Position numbers and translations under genes: made by a program. Positions 34,350 to 42,873 of a DNA stretch of 64,000 nucleotides are shown here, in pieces; within the stretch, counting starts at the first letter, position 1; each line of letters begins with the position of its first letter. The notes under the pieces are model-generated. The model did no database searches. It saw only the letters and a list, made by a program, of their open reading frames with translations, and was not told the DNA's origin. Location: assembly GCA_001870995.2 (NCBI GenBank), contig MLAV02000012.1, positions 137,451-201,450 on the forward strand, in the 5' to 3' direction. Origin of the DNA: Chitinophaga sp. CB10 (GTDB lineage: Bacteria; Bacteroidota; Bacteroidia; Chitinophagales; Chitinophagaceae).

Positions 34350-34460
34350 GCACAAAAAAGACGCAGACCCGACGTATCGCCTTGGAGGCCCTGAGAAGCC
34401 TTGTCAGTACGATAGTGGATCTGCGTGTATCTTCAATATTTTAAATAATTCCAATACGAA
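34350..34460 (-). ncRNA. Candidate structured small RNA (novel)
   Basis: Between two plus-strand genes, ACGCAGACCC (34361-34370) pairs with GGATCTGCGT (34417-34426) with one mismatch, and TATCG (34375-34379) pairs with CGATA (34410-34414). Smaller hairpins sit inside (AGGC/GCCT, CTGA/TCAG). On the minus strand the structure ends in a run of six T. A perfect minus-strand -7 element (TATTTTTG) lies about 42 bp upstream. That gives a transcript of roughly 105 nt starting near 34460. It is not a tRNA; I do not recognise a known family. Confidence 0.5.
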
Positions 34461-34467
34461 GGGAGCG

Positions 34468-34475
34468 CAAAAATA
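34468..34475 (-). promoter_or_regulatory. -7 element for the candidate small RNA
   Basis: The minus strand reads TATTTTTG (34475-34468), a perfect TAnnTTTG match. TTG of a possible -33 element lies about 21 bp upstream (34499-34497). No protein gene starts downstream of it on that strand, which is why it is assigned to the small RNA. Confidence 0.5.
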
Positions 34476-34569
34476 CACATTTACCCCAAATTCTCACAAT
34501 TATTTGCAAACAAATTGCCGTGGCTGATTGTAGATAGCTGTAAACTATCCAATCACCAAACTCCTGCTT

Positions 34570-34695
34570 ATGAAGCAACCCGATAATTCAGAAAACTTCG
34601 TTCCCCGGGGCGCCATCGCCTTCTTCGCATTTCTGATTGCCCTCGGCCTCATTATTTGGTTTGGCATTTATTTCCTCATGCTCGACAGGGTTTAA
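34570..34695 (+). CDS. cbaD: Cytochrome c oxidase subunit IIa (small membrane subunit of ba3-type oxidase)
   Basis: This short 41-residue protein has one transmembrane helix (about residues 15-36, AIAFFAFLIALGLIIWFGIYF) after a polar, negatively charged N-terminus. The size, the FVPRGAIAFF segment and its position 13 bp ahead of subunit II match subunit IIa of B-type (ba3) oxidases, which occupies the place of a missing helix of subunit II. It is easily missed by annotation because of its length. It is the first gene of the oxidase operon IIa-II-I-SCO-cytochrome c. Confidence 0.82.
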   Translation: MKQPDNSENFVPRGAIAFFAFLIALGLIIWFGIYFLMLDRV

Positions 34696-34708
34696 AAACG
34701 GGGGTATT

Positions 34709-35161
34709 ATGATCGACGTTTTTGAAAAAAGAGTGATCGTCACAGCCATCCTCGTAATGGGACTGTTCATCCTCGCCATCTTCTACGCCATGGGCGCCCG
34801 CAAAGCCGATGTGACGGAATGCCTCCCCTACGATAAAACCTACGAAACGGCCCGCGTGGAACAGTTGGATAAATCCACCTACCAGATATTCTACGTCGCG
34901 CGGATGTGGAACTTCGAGCCTTCCGTAGCCTATATTCCCGTTGGCAGCGAGGTAGACCTCTTCGTTACCTCCAACGATGTGGTGCATGGTTTTAACATCT
35001 ATAACAAGAACGTGAACCTCATGGCTGTTCCGGGAGGCGTCACCAAAACCACCGTCAAATTCGACGAGCCCGGCGTGTACAAAGTGGTTTGCCACGAGTA
35101 CTGCGGCGCCGGCCACCAAAACATGCAGGCGGAAATTATCGTAAACTATCCCAAAAAATAA
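34709..35161 (+). CDS. cbaB: ba3-type cytochrome c oxidase subunit II (CuA protein)
   Basis: This 150-residue protein has one N-terminal membrane helix (about 8-28) and a cupredoxin domain. The CuA ligands are complete: His93 (VVHGF), Cys128, Glu130, Cys132, His136 and Met139 in CHEYCGAGHQNM. It accepts electrons from cytochrome c and passes them to subunit I. The short length with a single helix is typical for B-type oxidases. The ATG at 34709 is preferred to an upstream in-frame start that would overlap the IIa gene. Subunit I follows after 6 bp. Confidence 0.95.
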   Translation: MIDVFEKRVIVTAILVMGLFILAIFYAMGARKADVTECLPYDKTYETARVEQLDKSTYQIFYVARMWNFEPSVAYIPVGSEVDLFVTSNDVVHGFNIYNKNVNLMAVPGGVTKTTVKFDEPGVYKVVCHEYCGAGHQNMQAEIIVNYPKK

Positions 35162-35167
35162 TACCAT

Positions 35168-36847
35168 ATGCAGGTAAGCAGGTTTCTACGCAATACCATC
35201 CTCGTTGAACTGTTCGTCCCCATTTTATTACTGACGGTAGGCATCTACCATGGCCTCATGCAGGTGATTTACCGCGCCGGCGTGATCCACCAGGCCTCCG
35301 TAGCCAAACTCGACTACTACCAGGGCCTCACCCTGCACGGTGTGATCAATGCCGTTGTTCTCACCACCTTTTTTGCCGTGGCATTCGGCCATGCCACCAT
35401 CGCCTTTTACCTCAAACGGGAACCGAATAAGAAAGCCACGGCCCTGTCCATGTGGCTCATGGTCATCGGCACGCTGCTGGCCGCAGCCGCCATGCTGGCC
35501 GGGAAAGCATCCGTCCTGTACACCTTCTACCCACCGCTGAAAGCTCACCCTGCCTTCTACATCGGCACCGCCATGCTCATTATCGGATCCTGGGTAGCGT
35601 TCTTCGACTGGGTGACCATCTACCTGGAATGGAAAAAGGAAAATCGCGAAACCAATACCCCGCTGGCCGTGATCGGCACGCTGGTAAATTTTACCATCTG
35701 GTTCGTATGTACGACGGCGGTAGCCTATGAGGTACTGGTACTCCTGGTACCCTGGAGCCTGGGCCTCACGCCCACCGTCAACGTACCGCTGGCCCGCACC
35801 CTGTTCTGGTTCTTCGGCCATGCCCTCGTGTACTTCTGGCTCCTGCCTTCCTATATTATGTTCTATACCATGCTGCCCAAACTCGCCGGCGGCAAACTAT
35901 ATTCCGCCACTGCGGGGCGCATCGCCTTCTTCCTCTTCCTGCTGCTCTCTATCCCCATCGGCGTGCATCACCAGTTCGGGGACCCTTCCATTGGCAGAGG
36001 CGTGAAACTATCGCAGTCACTGCTGACCTTTGGCGTGGCATTACCCAGCTTCATTACCGCCTTTACACTGGCGGCTTCACTGGAATATGCCGCCCGCAAA
36101 CGCGGCGCGAAAGGCCTTTACAGCTGGATATGGAAGCTTCCCTTCTTCCGCAGGGATGTATTCTTATTTGGTTACCTGATCAACGGCCTAATCCTCTTTA
36201 TCTTCGGCGGACTCACCGGGCTCGTACTGGCCTCCTATTCGCTCAACAACGTCGTTCACAATACCGCCTTTATCCCCGGCCATTTTCATATGACGGTGGC
36301 CGGTCCAGTATTTCTCGCCATCCTGGGCATGTCCATCTTTTTACTGCAACAACTGAGCGGCAAAAAGATCTACCTGCCTACCCTCAACGCGATCGTGCCT
36401 TACCTGTGGACCGTGGGCGTGATCATCTTTTCCGGTGGCCTGATGTGGGGCGGCCTGATGGGCGAACCTCGCAGGACCAATATGGGCCTCACCTACCTGA
36501 ACCCTGCCAGCGAACAATACCATCCCTACTGGGTAATTTCCAGTATGCTGGGCCTGGCCGGCGGCGGGATTATGTTTGTAGCGGGCTTTCTGTACTTCAT
36601 CAGTTTCTTCGGCACGCTGTTCAGCAAGCGTACCATGGAGCCGGTGATAGACCTGCCCGTCAGCGACACCCTGCACGAGGAAAAACGCATTCCCATTTTC
36701 GATACGTTCAAACCCTGGCTGGCCGTGATGGCGCTAATCATATTCCTCAGCTACCTGCCCGCCATTTCAGACGCATTGAATAACACGGGTAAAAAAGCGC
36801 CGCCCTACCTGCCCGCAGACCCTACTCCGGTAGTTCAAAAGAAATAA
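35168..36847 (+). CDS. cbaA: ba3-type cytochrome c oxidase subunit I
   Basis: This 559-residue protein has about 13 membrane helices. All metal ligands are present: His57 (LTLHGVINA) and His374 for haem b, His372 for the high-spin haem, and His218, His267 and His268 for CuB. Tyr222 lies in GHALVYFW, at the H-x3-Y spacing of the crosslinked His-Tyr pair. The motifs match B-type (Thermus ba3-like) enzymes rather than A-type. It reduces O2 to water and pumps protons; B-type enzymes usually have high oxygen affinity. It is the core of a tightly packed operon, with SCO starting 1 bp after its stop. Confidence 0.96.
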   Translation: MQVSRFLRNTILVELFVPILLLTVGIYHGLMQVIYRAGVIHQASVAKLDYYQGLTLHGVINAVVLTTFFAVAFGHATIAFYLKREPNKKATALSMWLMVIGTLLAAAAMLAGKASVLYTFYPPLKAHPAFYIGTAMLIIGSWVAFFDWVTIYLEWKKENRETNTPLAVIGTLVNFTIWFVCTTAVAYEVLVLLVPWSLGLTPTVNVPLARTLFWFFGHALVYFWLLPSYIMFYTMLPKLAGGKLYSATAGRIAFFLFLLLSIPIGVHHQFGDPSIGRGVKLSQSLLTFGVALPSFITAFTLAASLEYAARKRGAKGLYSWIWKLPFFRRDVFLFGYLINGLILFIFGGLTGLVLASYSLNNVVHNTAFIPGHFHMTVAGPVFLAILGMSIFLLQQLSGKKIYLPTLNAIVPYLWTVGVIIFSGGLMWGGLMGEPRRTNMGLTYLNPASEQYHPYWVISSMLGLAGGGIMFVAGFLYFISFFGTLFSKRTMEPVIDLPVSDTLHEEKRIPIFDTFKPWLAVMALIIFLSYLPAISDALNNTGKKAPPYLPADPTPVVQKK

Positions 36848-36848
36848 G

Positions 36849-37508
36849 ATGACAGTCATGAAACTGGAAAAGTCATATTTACTGACCTCCTGGAAATTCT
36901 TCCTGGCCTTGCTGATCGGCATTCCGCTGCTGGCTTACTTTTCCGTGCGGTTGTTGGAGAAAAAATATGGCCGGCTGCCCATTTACGCCAGCAATACAAC
37001 GCTGGCTTCCGACAACCAAACGGACGGCAACCTGCCCCCGTTCGTTTTCACGGACCAGCTGGGCAATACCGTCACCAATTCCATCCTGACCAATAAAATT
37101 GCAGTGGCCAACTACTTTTACACCTCCTGCCCCAGCATCTGCCCCAAAATGATGCTGCAGCTGCAAAGGGTGCAGGCCAATACCAACAATATGATCATCC
37201 TCTCCTTTACCGTGGACCCCAAGCGGGATTCCGTGGCAAGGCTCATGAAATTTGCCCTGCAATATGATGTATTACCCGACAGGTGGAAATTACTGACGGG
37301 AAATAAAAAAGCGCTCTATCACTTCGCCCGCAAGGGATTATTCATTACCGCCACAGAGGGCGATGGAGGCGATGCGGATTTTATTCATAGCGACCGGTTC
37401 GTATTACTGGACACGCGTCAGCGGATACGCGGCTACTACGACGGCACTTCGCCGGAGGAGGTAGACCAGCTGCTGACCGACATAAAAAAATTACAAAATG
37501 AACTCTAG
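36849..37508 (+). CDS. SCO1/SenC-family copper chaperone for the oxidase
   Basis: This 219-residue protein has an N-terminal membrane anchor (about 15-35) and a thioredoxin-like fold. The copper-binding motif Cys94-PSI-Cys98 lies in YTSCPSICPKM, and the third ligand is His180 (ADFIHSDRFVLLD). SCO proteins deliver copper to, or reduce, the CuA centre of subunit II. It starts 1 bp after subunit I ends, and its last codons overlap the start of the cytochrome c gene by 11 bp, so the operon is translationally coupled. Confidence 0.95.
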   Translation: MTVMKLEKSYLLTSWKFFLALLIGIPLLAYFSVRLLEKKYGRLPIYASNTTLASDNQTDGNLPPFVFTDQLGNTVTNSILTNKIAVANYFYTSCPSICPKMMLQLQRVQANTNNMIILSFTVDPKRDSVARLMKFALQYDVLPDRWKLLTGNKKALYHFARKGLFITATEGDGGDADFIHSDRFVLLDTRQRIRGYYDGTSPEEVDQLLTDIKKLQNEL

Positions 37509-38034
37509 GCATTTTCTGATCGTGGCTTTCTGCTGCATCGCCACCGCAATGACTGCAAGGGCAGCCAACCCGGAGAATGGTAAAATGCTGTTCCAGGGCC
37601 GTTGTGCCTCCTGCCATAACGTGATGAAAAAGCTGACCGGGCCTGCCCTGGCAGGCGTGGAAGACCGTCACCCGGAAGCCTGGATCATCTCCTTCGTTAA
37701 AAGCTCCCAGGCCATGGTTAAAGCCGGCGACGCGGCGGCGCTCGAAGTATTCAACAAAAACAACCAGGTAGTAATGCCTGATCATCCGGATCTTTCCGAT
37801 GACCAGATCCGGGATATCCTTGCATATATCAAAGAAACAGCCGCCAATGCCCCCAAAGAGGACGATGCGCCGTTTTCCAGGCCGGGGCAGAAGCAACCCA
37901 ATCTCATGCCCCTGTCTGTCTACAACTTCCCTTTTATGATCGCCTACCTGGTGCTAATAGTAGTAATAGTGATCCTGCTAATTTTCCTCGTAAATATTAA
38001 GAGTTACGAACAGCATATTCAAAAGGACGATTGA
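37498..38034 (+). CDS. Membrane-anchored c-type cytochrome, probable electron donor of the ba3 oxidase
   Basis: This 178-residue protein has a signal peptide (about 1-22, TARAA) and one class-I cytochrome c domain. The haem site is CASCH (Cys36, Cys39, His40) and Met93 (VVMPDHP) is the probable axial ligand. A C-terminal membrane helix (about 137-160) is followed by a short cytoplasmic tail. It should carry electrons from quinol oxidation to CuA of subunit II. Its start overlaps the end of the SCO gene. The operon ends here, and the next gene is convergent. Confidence 0.93.
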   Translation: MNSRHFLIVAFCCIATAMTARAANPENGKMLFQGRCASCHNVMKKLTGPALAGVEDRHPEAWIISFVKSSQAMVKAGDAAALEVFNKNNQVVMPDHPDLSDDQIRDILAYIKETAANAPKEDDAPFSRPGQKQPNLMPLSVYNFPFMIAYLVLIVVIVILLIFLVNIKSYEQHIQKDD

Positions 38035-38055
38035 ACTTCTCCCTAAAAAATAAAA

Positions 38056-38079
38056 AAAGCCCCGGGCTACCGGGGCTTT
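38056..38079 (-). terminator. Bidirectional terminator between the oxidase operon and the GH20 gene
   Basis: AAAGCCCCGG and CCGGGGCTTT form a 10-bp stem with a 4-nt loop. On the minus strand it is followed by a T-rich run (TTTTATTTTTT), so it mainly ends the GH20 transcript. It may also stop the oxidase operon from the other side. Confidence 0.85.
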
Positions 38080-38097
38080 CAGCTTATATGCTAAAAG

Positions 38098-40395
38098 TTA
38101 TTTACGTTTGAACCAGCTATCCGGCACCGGCTGTATCTTGCCGCCATTCACGCTGTATTCCAGCTTCAGCGTATAACCGCCGCCGCCTTCCACAAAATCC
38201 ACCCGCATCGGATGCAGGCCCTTTTCCAGCGCTACCTGTCCACTCTTTTGTACCGGCGCATGCCAGCCGTCGTTGTTCACCACTTGCTCGTCGCTGATAT
38301 AAAGGATACCGCCGTCATCGCAGGTGAGGTAGAAGCTGTAAATACCGGTAGCCGGCACTTCGATGAAGCCGTCCAGCTTAGCGCCGAAGGCTTTGCCGCC
38401 TTTGCCCAGCTCCTCGGGAATGGCTACATTCGTAACCGTTACCACTGTATCCGCCTTGGCTTTGATTTTCGTCGCGCTTTTAAACGCGCCTTCGTATATG
38501 CCAAGCTGCAGGCCCGCCTGCATAGCAGCGGCTGCCACCGGCTTCAGGTAGTGCTGCTGACGGTATTTCAGGGTATAAATATCCCCGCGGGTACCGGTTG
38601 GCGAAAATGCCGATAACTTGATGGTCTCCGGTTGGGTGATGGTCAGCGCTCCTTCCAGCAGCGGGGATTGCAGCGTAGGAATGGAACCGTCCGTGGTGTA
38701 ATGCACCGCCATATTGGCCAGCGGCTTGATCACCTGCAATGTGCCTTTGTCCACAAACACGTTATCGCCGGCAAACCCGTCCAGGTCCGGCAGGCGGTAA
38801 TTAACGCCCATCCTGTCGAGCAGCGCATAACTGGAAGTAAGCCGTTCCAGGTAATGATCGTACCGTTGCTGATGCGTCCAGAGCACTTCCGCCAAAGCCG
38901 TCATGCGGGGCATATACATATAGTCCGCCCGCTTTTCGGAAGGGATCCATTCCGTCCAGATATTGGCCTGCGCGCCCAGGATATTGGCCGCTTCCGCTGC
39001 CGTCAGGCCTTTCGGTACCGGATCAAAATGATAAACGTTGGAAATGGAATTTCTATCCGGGATACCGTCAAAGTACAGCGGGTTACCCGGCGTCATGATT
39101 ACGCGGTTACCGTTTTTAGCCGCTTCCACAGGGGCTTTGGGCACCCAGGAGCGCCAGTACATCACCACGGCGGTAGGGCTCACGCCACCTTCCAGTATCT
39201 CATCCCAACCGATCAGTTTCTTCCCTTTGGAATTAAAGAATTTCTCCATCCGTTTCACGAAGTAGCTCTGTAATTCCTCCACGGTTTTCAGGTTGTTAGC
39301 CTTCATCACCGCTGCGCAGGCAGGGGATTTGGCCCAGCTGGTCTTCTCCACTTCGTCCGCGCCCAAGTGAATGTATTTGGAAGGGAAGAGGGCGGCGATT
39401 TCCGTGAAAATATCTTCCGCGAATTTGAACGTAGTTTCCTCGCAAGGGCAGATAGGCGTGCTGAAAGTCTTTCCCCAGCCGTTTTCGCTATCGCAGGTCA
39501 GGAAAGGATACGCCTTGATGGCCGCCATCATGTGACCCGGCATATCGATTTCAGGAATGATTTCGATATGTCGCGCCGCGGCGTACGCGATAACGTCCTT
39601 GATTTCCGCCTGCGTATAGTAGCCACCATAGAGCGTCTGACCGGTGCGCTGGATGACATGTTCCTGGTCCAGGGCCATATCCGGGTTGTCCTTGGATTTC
39701 TCTATACAAACAGAATCCTGATTATTGTAAGTTCTCCATGCGCCTTTTTCCGTAAGGAGCGGGTATTTTTTGATTTCTATTCTCCATCCCTGGTCGTCAG
39801 TAAGGTGCCAGTGGAATTTATTCATCTTATAAAGCGCCATCACATCTAAAAACTTCTTCACATATTTCACGGAGAAGAAGTGACGGGCAACGTCCAGGTG
39901 CATACCCCGGTAGTCGTACACCGGGTGATCCTTGATGGCCGCGGCCGGGAAGGCAATGGTCTTCAGCTTTTCGTTTGCCGGATGCCCTGCCAGTGGAACC
40001 AGCTGGGTAAGTGTTTGGATACAGCGGAAAATGCCGGCGCCGGTACGGGCACGAAGCGTGATGCGGCTGGGTGTGATGTCCAGTTCGTACTCCTCCTCTC
40101 CTTTCACTGCATTATCCTGCACCAGTACAATGCTGCTGGCGCCTATCCTGGCCGACACCGGCAGTTTATAACCCAGGAAGGTGGTCATCAGCTGTTGCAG
40201 CTGCTTTACTTCATTAGCAAAAACATTCGCGCTTACAATATTCGTAGTCCTGCCTACCACAAATTCCCCCTGCCGGGCTGTTAGCTCCTGTGGATAGGGA
40301 ATCAGCGGATAGCGCCCCGGATCTGCATCCTGCGCCATCAGTGTGGTACTGTACATGGTTGCGGCAAGTACAGTCAACTTCAGTGATCTAAGCAT
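38098..40395 (-). CDS. GH20 beta-N-acetylhexosaminidase with C-terminal PA14-like domain
   Basis: This 765-residue protein has a signal peptide (about 1-22, LMAQD), a GH20b N-terminal domain (about 27-150) and the GH20 TIM barrel (about 155-510). The catalytic pair is Asp347-Glu348 in HLGADEVEKT. Other family motifs are DYRGMHLDVARHF, MNKFHWHLTDDQGWRIEI and EIDMPGHM. A chitobiase-C-like segment (about 560-620) and a PA14-like lectin domain (about 630-760, GFIEVPATGIYSFYLTCDDGG) follow. It removes terminal GlcNAc or GalNAc from chitin fragments, glycoproteins or peptidoglycan pieces by the substrate-assisted mechanism. It is a single-gene unit, convergent with the oxidase operon. Confidence 0.96.
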   Translation of the reverse strand: MLRSLKLTVLAATMYSTTLMAQDADPGRYPLIPYPQELTARQGEFVVGRTTNIVSANVFANEVKQLQQLMTTFLGYKLPVSARIGASSIVLVQDNAVKGEEEYELDITPSRITLRARTGAGIFRCIQTLTQLVPLAGHPANEKLKTIAFPAAAIKDHPVYDYRGMHLDVARHFFSVKYVKKFLDVMALYKMNKFHWHLTDDQGWRIEIKKYPLLTEKGAWRTYNNQDSVCIEKSKDNPDMALDQEHVIQRTGQTLYGGYYTQAEIKDVIAYAAARHIEIIPEIDMPGHMMAAIKAYPFLTCDSENGWGKTFSTPICPCEETTFKFAEDIFTEIAALFPSKYIHLGADEVEKTSWAKSPACAAVMKANNLKTVEELQSYFVKRMEKFFNSKGKKLIGWDEILEGGVSPTAVVMYWRSWVPKAPVEAAKNGNRVIMTPGNPLYFDGIPDRNSISNVYHFDPVPKGLTAAEAANILGAQANIWTEWIPSEKRADYMYMPRMTALAEVLWTHQQRYDHYLERLTSSYALLDRMGVNYRLPDLDGFAGDNVFVDKGTLQVIKPLANMAVHYTTDGSIPTLQSPLLEGALTITQPETIKLSAFSPTGTRGDIYTLKYRQQHYLKPVAAAAMQAGLQLGIYEGAFKSATKIKAKADTVVTVTNVAIPEELGKGGKAFGAKLDGFIEVPATGIYSFYLTCDDGGILYISDEQVVNNDGWHAPVQKSGQVALEKGLHPMRVDFVEGGGGYTLKLEYSVNGGKIQPVPDSWFKRK

Positions 40396-40539
40396 AGTTT
40401 ATCGTTAAGTATGATCCAATCCGGCAAATTAAAGCAAATTTTGAGGATGCCAATGGTGCGATATTGTCTAATGCTGCAACTATATTGACTTTGGCGGCAG
40501 ATTTCCGGAATTGCGGAAAATGAATTTTCTTTGCATGTC

Positions 40540-41316
40540 ATGTCACTTTACATTACTTCCCTGAACTCCGGCAGCAACGGAAACTGTTATTATATCGGCA
40601 ACGATACGGACGCCATCCTGGTGGACGCGGGCATTTCGTGCCGGGAAACGGAGAAGCGCATGGCCAGGCTGGGGCTGAGTATGAGCAAGGTGCGCGCCAT
40701 TTTTGTATCGCATGAACATATTGATCATATCCGGGGCATTCCCGTGATGGTCCGCAAACACCAACTGCCTGTCTACATCACCGCCAGCACCATGCAGCAC
40801 GGAGGACTGGACATTCACGAAGCGCTGGTGCGCAGGTTCACCGCCTTTGAGCCGGTGACGATCGGGGATTTGCAGGTCACCGCCTTCCCTAAATTTCACG
40901 ACGCGATCGAGCCGCATAGTTTCATGGTGAGCGCCCACGGGGTTAACATCGGGGTCTTTACTGACATCGGCGTACCCTGCGATCAGCTCATTCACCACTT
41001 CAAACAATGCCATGCCGCCTTCCTGGAAGCCAATTACGATGAAGTGATGCTGGAACAGGGGCGTTATCCCTACTTCCTGAAGAACCGCATCCGCGGCGGG
41101 CACGGGCACCTCTCGAATACACAGGCGCTGGAACTTTTCCGCGCGCACAGGCCGGCGCATATGTCGCACCTCCTGCTGGCTCACCTCTCCAAGGACAATA
41201 ATAACCCGGAACTGGTGCATAGACTATTTACAGAAGAAGGCACCCCAACAGAAATTGTGGTGGCCTCCCGGTATGCTGAAACGGGCGTCTATCGCATTTC
41301 CGCGAGCAACGTATAG
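40540..41316 (+). CDS. MBL-fold metallo-hydrolase, WalJ/YycJ-like
   Basis: This 258-residue protein starts at the ATG at 40540 (MSLYITSLNSGSNGNCYYIG). The metallo-beta-lactamase motif is SHEHIDH, preceded by ILVDAGIS and followed by the typical HDAIEPHSFMV, GVFTDIG, EANYD and HLSNTQALEL blocks. This set matches WalJ/YycJ-type proteins, which act as DNA 5'-exonucleases linked to mismatch repair in Firmicutes. In Bacteroidota it is a common housekeeping gene of uncertain function. It lies 90 bp upstream of tRNA-Lys copy 2 and apparently has no operon partner. Confidence 0.92.
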   Translation: MSLYITSLNSGSNGNCYYIGNDTDAILVDAGISCRETEKRMARLGLSMSKVRAIFVSHEHIDHIRGIPVMVRKHQLPVYITASTMQHGGLDIHEALVRRFTAFEPVTIGDLQVTAFPKFHDAIEPHSFMVSAHGVNIGVFTDIGVPCDQLIHHFKQCHAAFLEANYDEVMLEQGRYPYFLKNRIRGGHGHLSNTQALELFRAHRPAHMSHLLLAHLSKDNNNPELVHRLFTEEGTPTEIVVASRYAETGVYRISASNV

Positions 41317-41357
41317 CCGTAGCCGTTATATCTCCCACAAAAAAAATTTATAAAAAA

Positions 41358-41388
41358 TTTGGTAGAGATAAAATATTTTCTACTTTTG
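41358..41388 (+). promoter_or_regulatory. Promoter of tRNA-Lys copy 2
   Basis: TTTG (41358-41361), 19 bp, then TACTTTTG (41381-41388), a perfect Bacteroidota promoter. The 28 bp from the -7 box to the tRNA differ from those at copy 1 at a single base. Confidence 0.88.
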
Positions 41389-41406
41389 CACTCCCCTAAC
41401 GGGAAA

Positions 41407-41479
41407 GATTCCGTAGCTCAGTTGGTAGAGCAATACACTTTTAATGTATGGGCCCTGGGTTCGAGTCCCAGCGGGATCA
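41407..41479 (+). tRNA. tRNA-Lys (anticodon TTT), copy 2, carrying the islet attachment site
   Basis: Identical in sequence to the minus-strand tRNA-Lys at 31118-31190; cloverleaf as described there. Its last 14 bp plus one flanking base (TCCCAGCGGGATCAC, 41466-41480) are repeated at 43486-43500. That places the integration site of the islet in the T-arm/acceptor 3' end, a standard target for tyrosine recombinases. Confidence 0.97.
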
Positions 41480-41480
41480 C
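41466..41480 (+). other. attL: 3' end of tRNA-Lys
   Basis: TCCCAGCGGGATCAC, the left copy of the 15-bp direct repeat bounding the islet; it completes the functional tRNA gene. Confidence 0.8.
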
Positions 41481-41514
41481 TACCAAGAGTAAAAATAAAT
41501 ACTCTTATGTAATT

Positions 41515-41547
41515 AAAGCCTTGTAGAATCAGATTCTACAAGGCTTT
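41515..41547 (+). terminator. Terminator behind tRNA-Lys copy 2
   Basis: AAAGCCTTGTAGAAT and ATTCTACAAGGCTTT form a perfect 15-bp stem with a 3-nt loop, followed by TCTGTTTTTT. It isolates the tRNA transcript from the recombinase gene. Confidence 0.9.
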
Positions 41548-41605
41548 TCTGTTTTTTGTCGTAAAGTTTTGTAAAGTTAAATAAGGATAGAAAAGTGAGC
41601 GTTGC

Positions 41606-41707
41606 GGTTAGCAGATTAGTTATTAAATTGTGCTAACCTACACTGACCTGAAGTGCTTATCTGTATTGTGTTTGACTAATGTTAAGTGAAGTCAGGATAA
41701 GTGAAGT
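41606..41707 (+). repeat. Candidate recombinase arm-site cluster
   Basis: GGTTAGCA (41606-41613) and its inverted copy TGCTAACC (41631-41638) lie ahead of a direct repeat of TAAGTGAAGT (41683-41692 and 41698-41707). Short inverted and direct repeats between att and the integrase gene are typical arm-type or recombination-directionality binding sites; this role is inferred. Confidence 0.4.
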
Positions 41708-41742
41708 TGAAATAAAATTGGTTAACTTAAAACAGGTGTTTT

Positions 41743-42794
41743 ATGATGAAAGGTCATTTAAGTTTTTCTATCTTACCCTGGCTTAACAGGAGCCGCTGCA
41801 AAAACAACAAACCCGCTATCTATCTCCGTCTGACTGTAGGAAACAAACGCGCCGAACTCTCCACCTATCAGTATGTAAGCCCTGAATCATGGAACGCGGA
41901 AGGCCAATGTGTGAACGGAAACTCCGAAGAAGTTAAAGCCATCAACCGCAGGCTGGTAGCCTTAAAAGCTGATCTACAGAAGCATTACAGCCTATTGGTG
42001 ACAAGCGGAAAGCCAGCAACAGCGCAGGCTCTGAAAAATTCCTTTCTGGGTATTATACAGCATAAAAGGACATTATGTGAAGCTATAGACTTCTATAACA
42101 GGCGATTTGGGGAGAAGGTAAAGGCAAAGACCAAATCAGCGAGAACGCTCAAACGCTTTGAGATCACTAAAGACAAGGTAGTAGCGTTCCTGAAGCACTA
42201 TTTTCACGTATCTGACAAGCTATTGGAGGAAATCACATTTTCATTTGCTCCGGATTTTGAGCATTATCTCACTACTACTGAAATAATGGGCAGTAACACT
42301 GCCATGAAATACGTGAAGATTTTAAAACAAATGCTCAAACTCGCTGTAGATCAGGGCTGGTTGCCCGCTAATCCTTTGGGCGGCTTTAAGTGTAGCTATA
42401 TAGACCCGCAACGGGAGCGGCTCACAATGGATGAAATTATGACCTTGTATAACAAGGAACTTATCCCGCGATTGGCTGAAGTACGTGATATTTACCTGTT
42501 CTGCTGTTTTACCGGCTATGCTTACACTGATGTACTGCATCTTACGACAGACAACATTATTACGGGTATTGATGGTGAAAAATGGATAGTAAAGGAAAGA
42601 GCGAAAACCCTAACCCCGGAGCGTGTGCCGCTTCTACCTATTGCACTGGAGATAATTGAGCGTTATAAGAATAGCCCGTATTGTCAATTATATGGCCGTT
42701 TATTGCCAGTAAACAGTAATAGCGATATAACGCCTATCACAAGGAAATTGCCGGTATGACAAAAAGCGTTTTGGTGTTACCAAAACATAGCTGA
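41743..42794 (+). pseudogene. Tyrosine recombinase/integrase, frameshifted and truncated
   Basis: The frame from ATG 41743 gives 338 residues with an arm-binding domain (about 1-95, PAIYLRLTVGNKRAELSTYQYV), a SAM-like core-binding domain (about 100-210) and the start of the catalytic domain (FCCFTGYAYTDVLHLTTDNI, PLLPIALEIIERYK). It stops after LLPVNSNSDI. In another frame from 42726 the sequence continues as NAYHKEIAGM, which matches what Bacteroidota integrases have at this point, then ends at a stop at 42794. A frameshift near 42725 is therefore likely. The region with the conserved HxxR, His and catalytic Tyr is missing altogether. The protein should be inactive, so the islet could not excise itself. 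Confidence 0.8.
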
Positions 42795-42873
42795 CTACAC
42801 CGAGCTTCGTAATTTCTGACATCAATTTAATAATTAAAGATTATTTATATTTGAGGTCAAATGGCGAGCTTTC

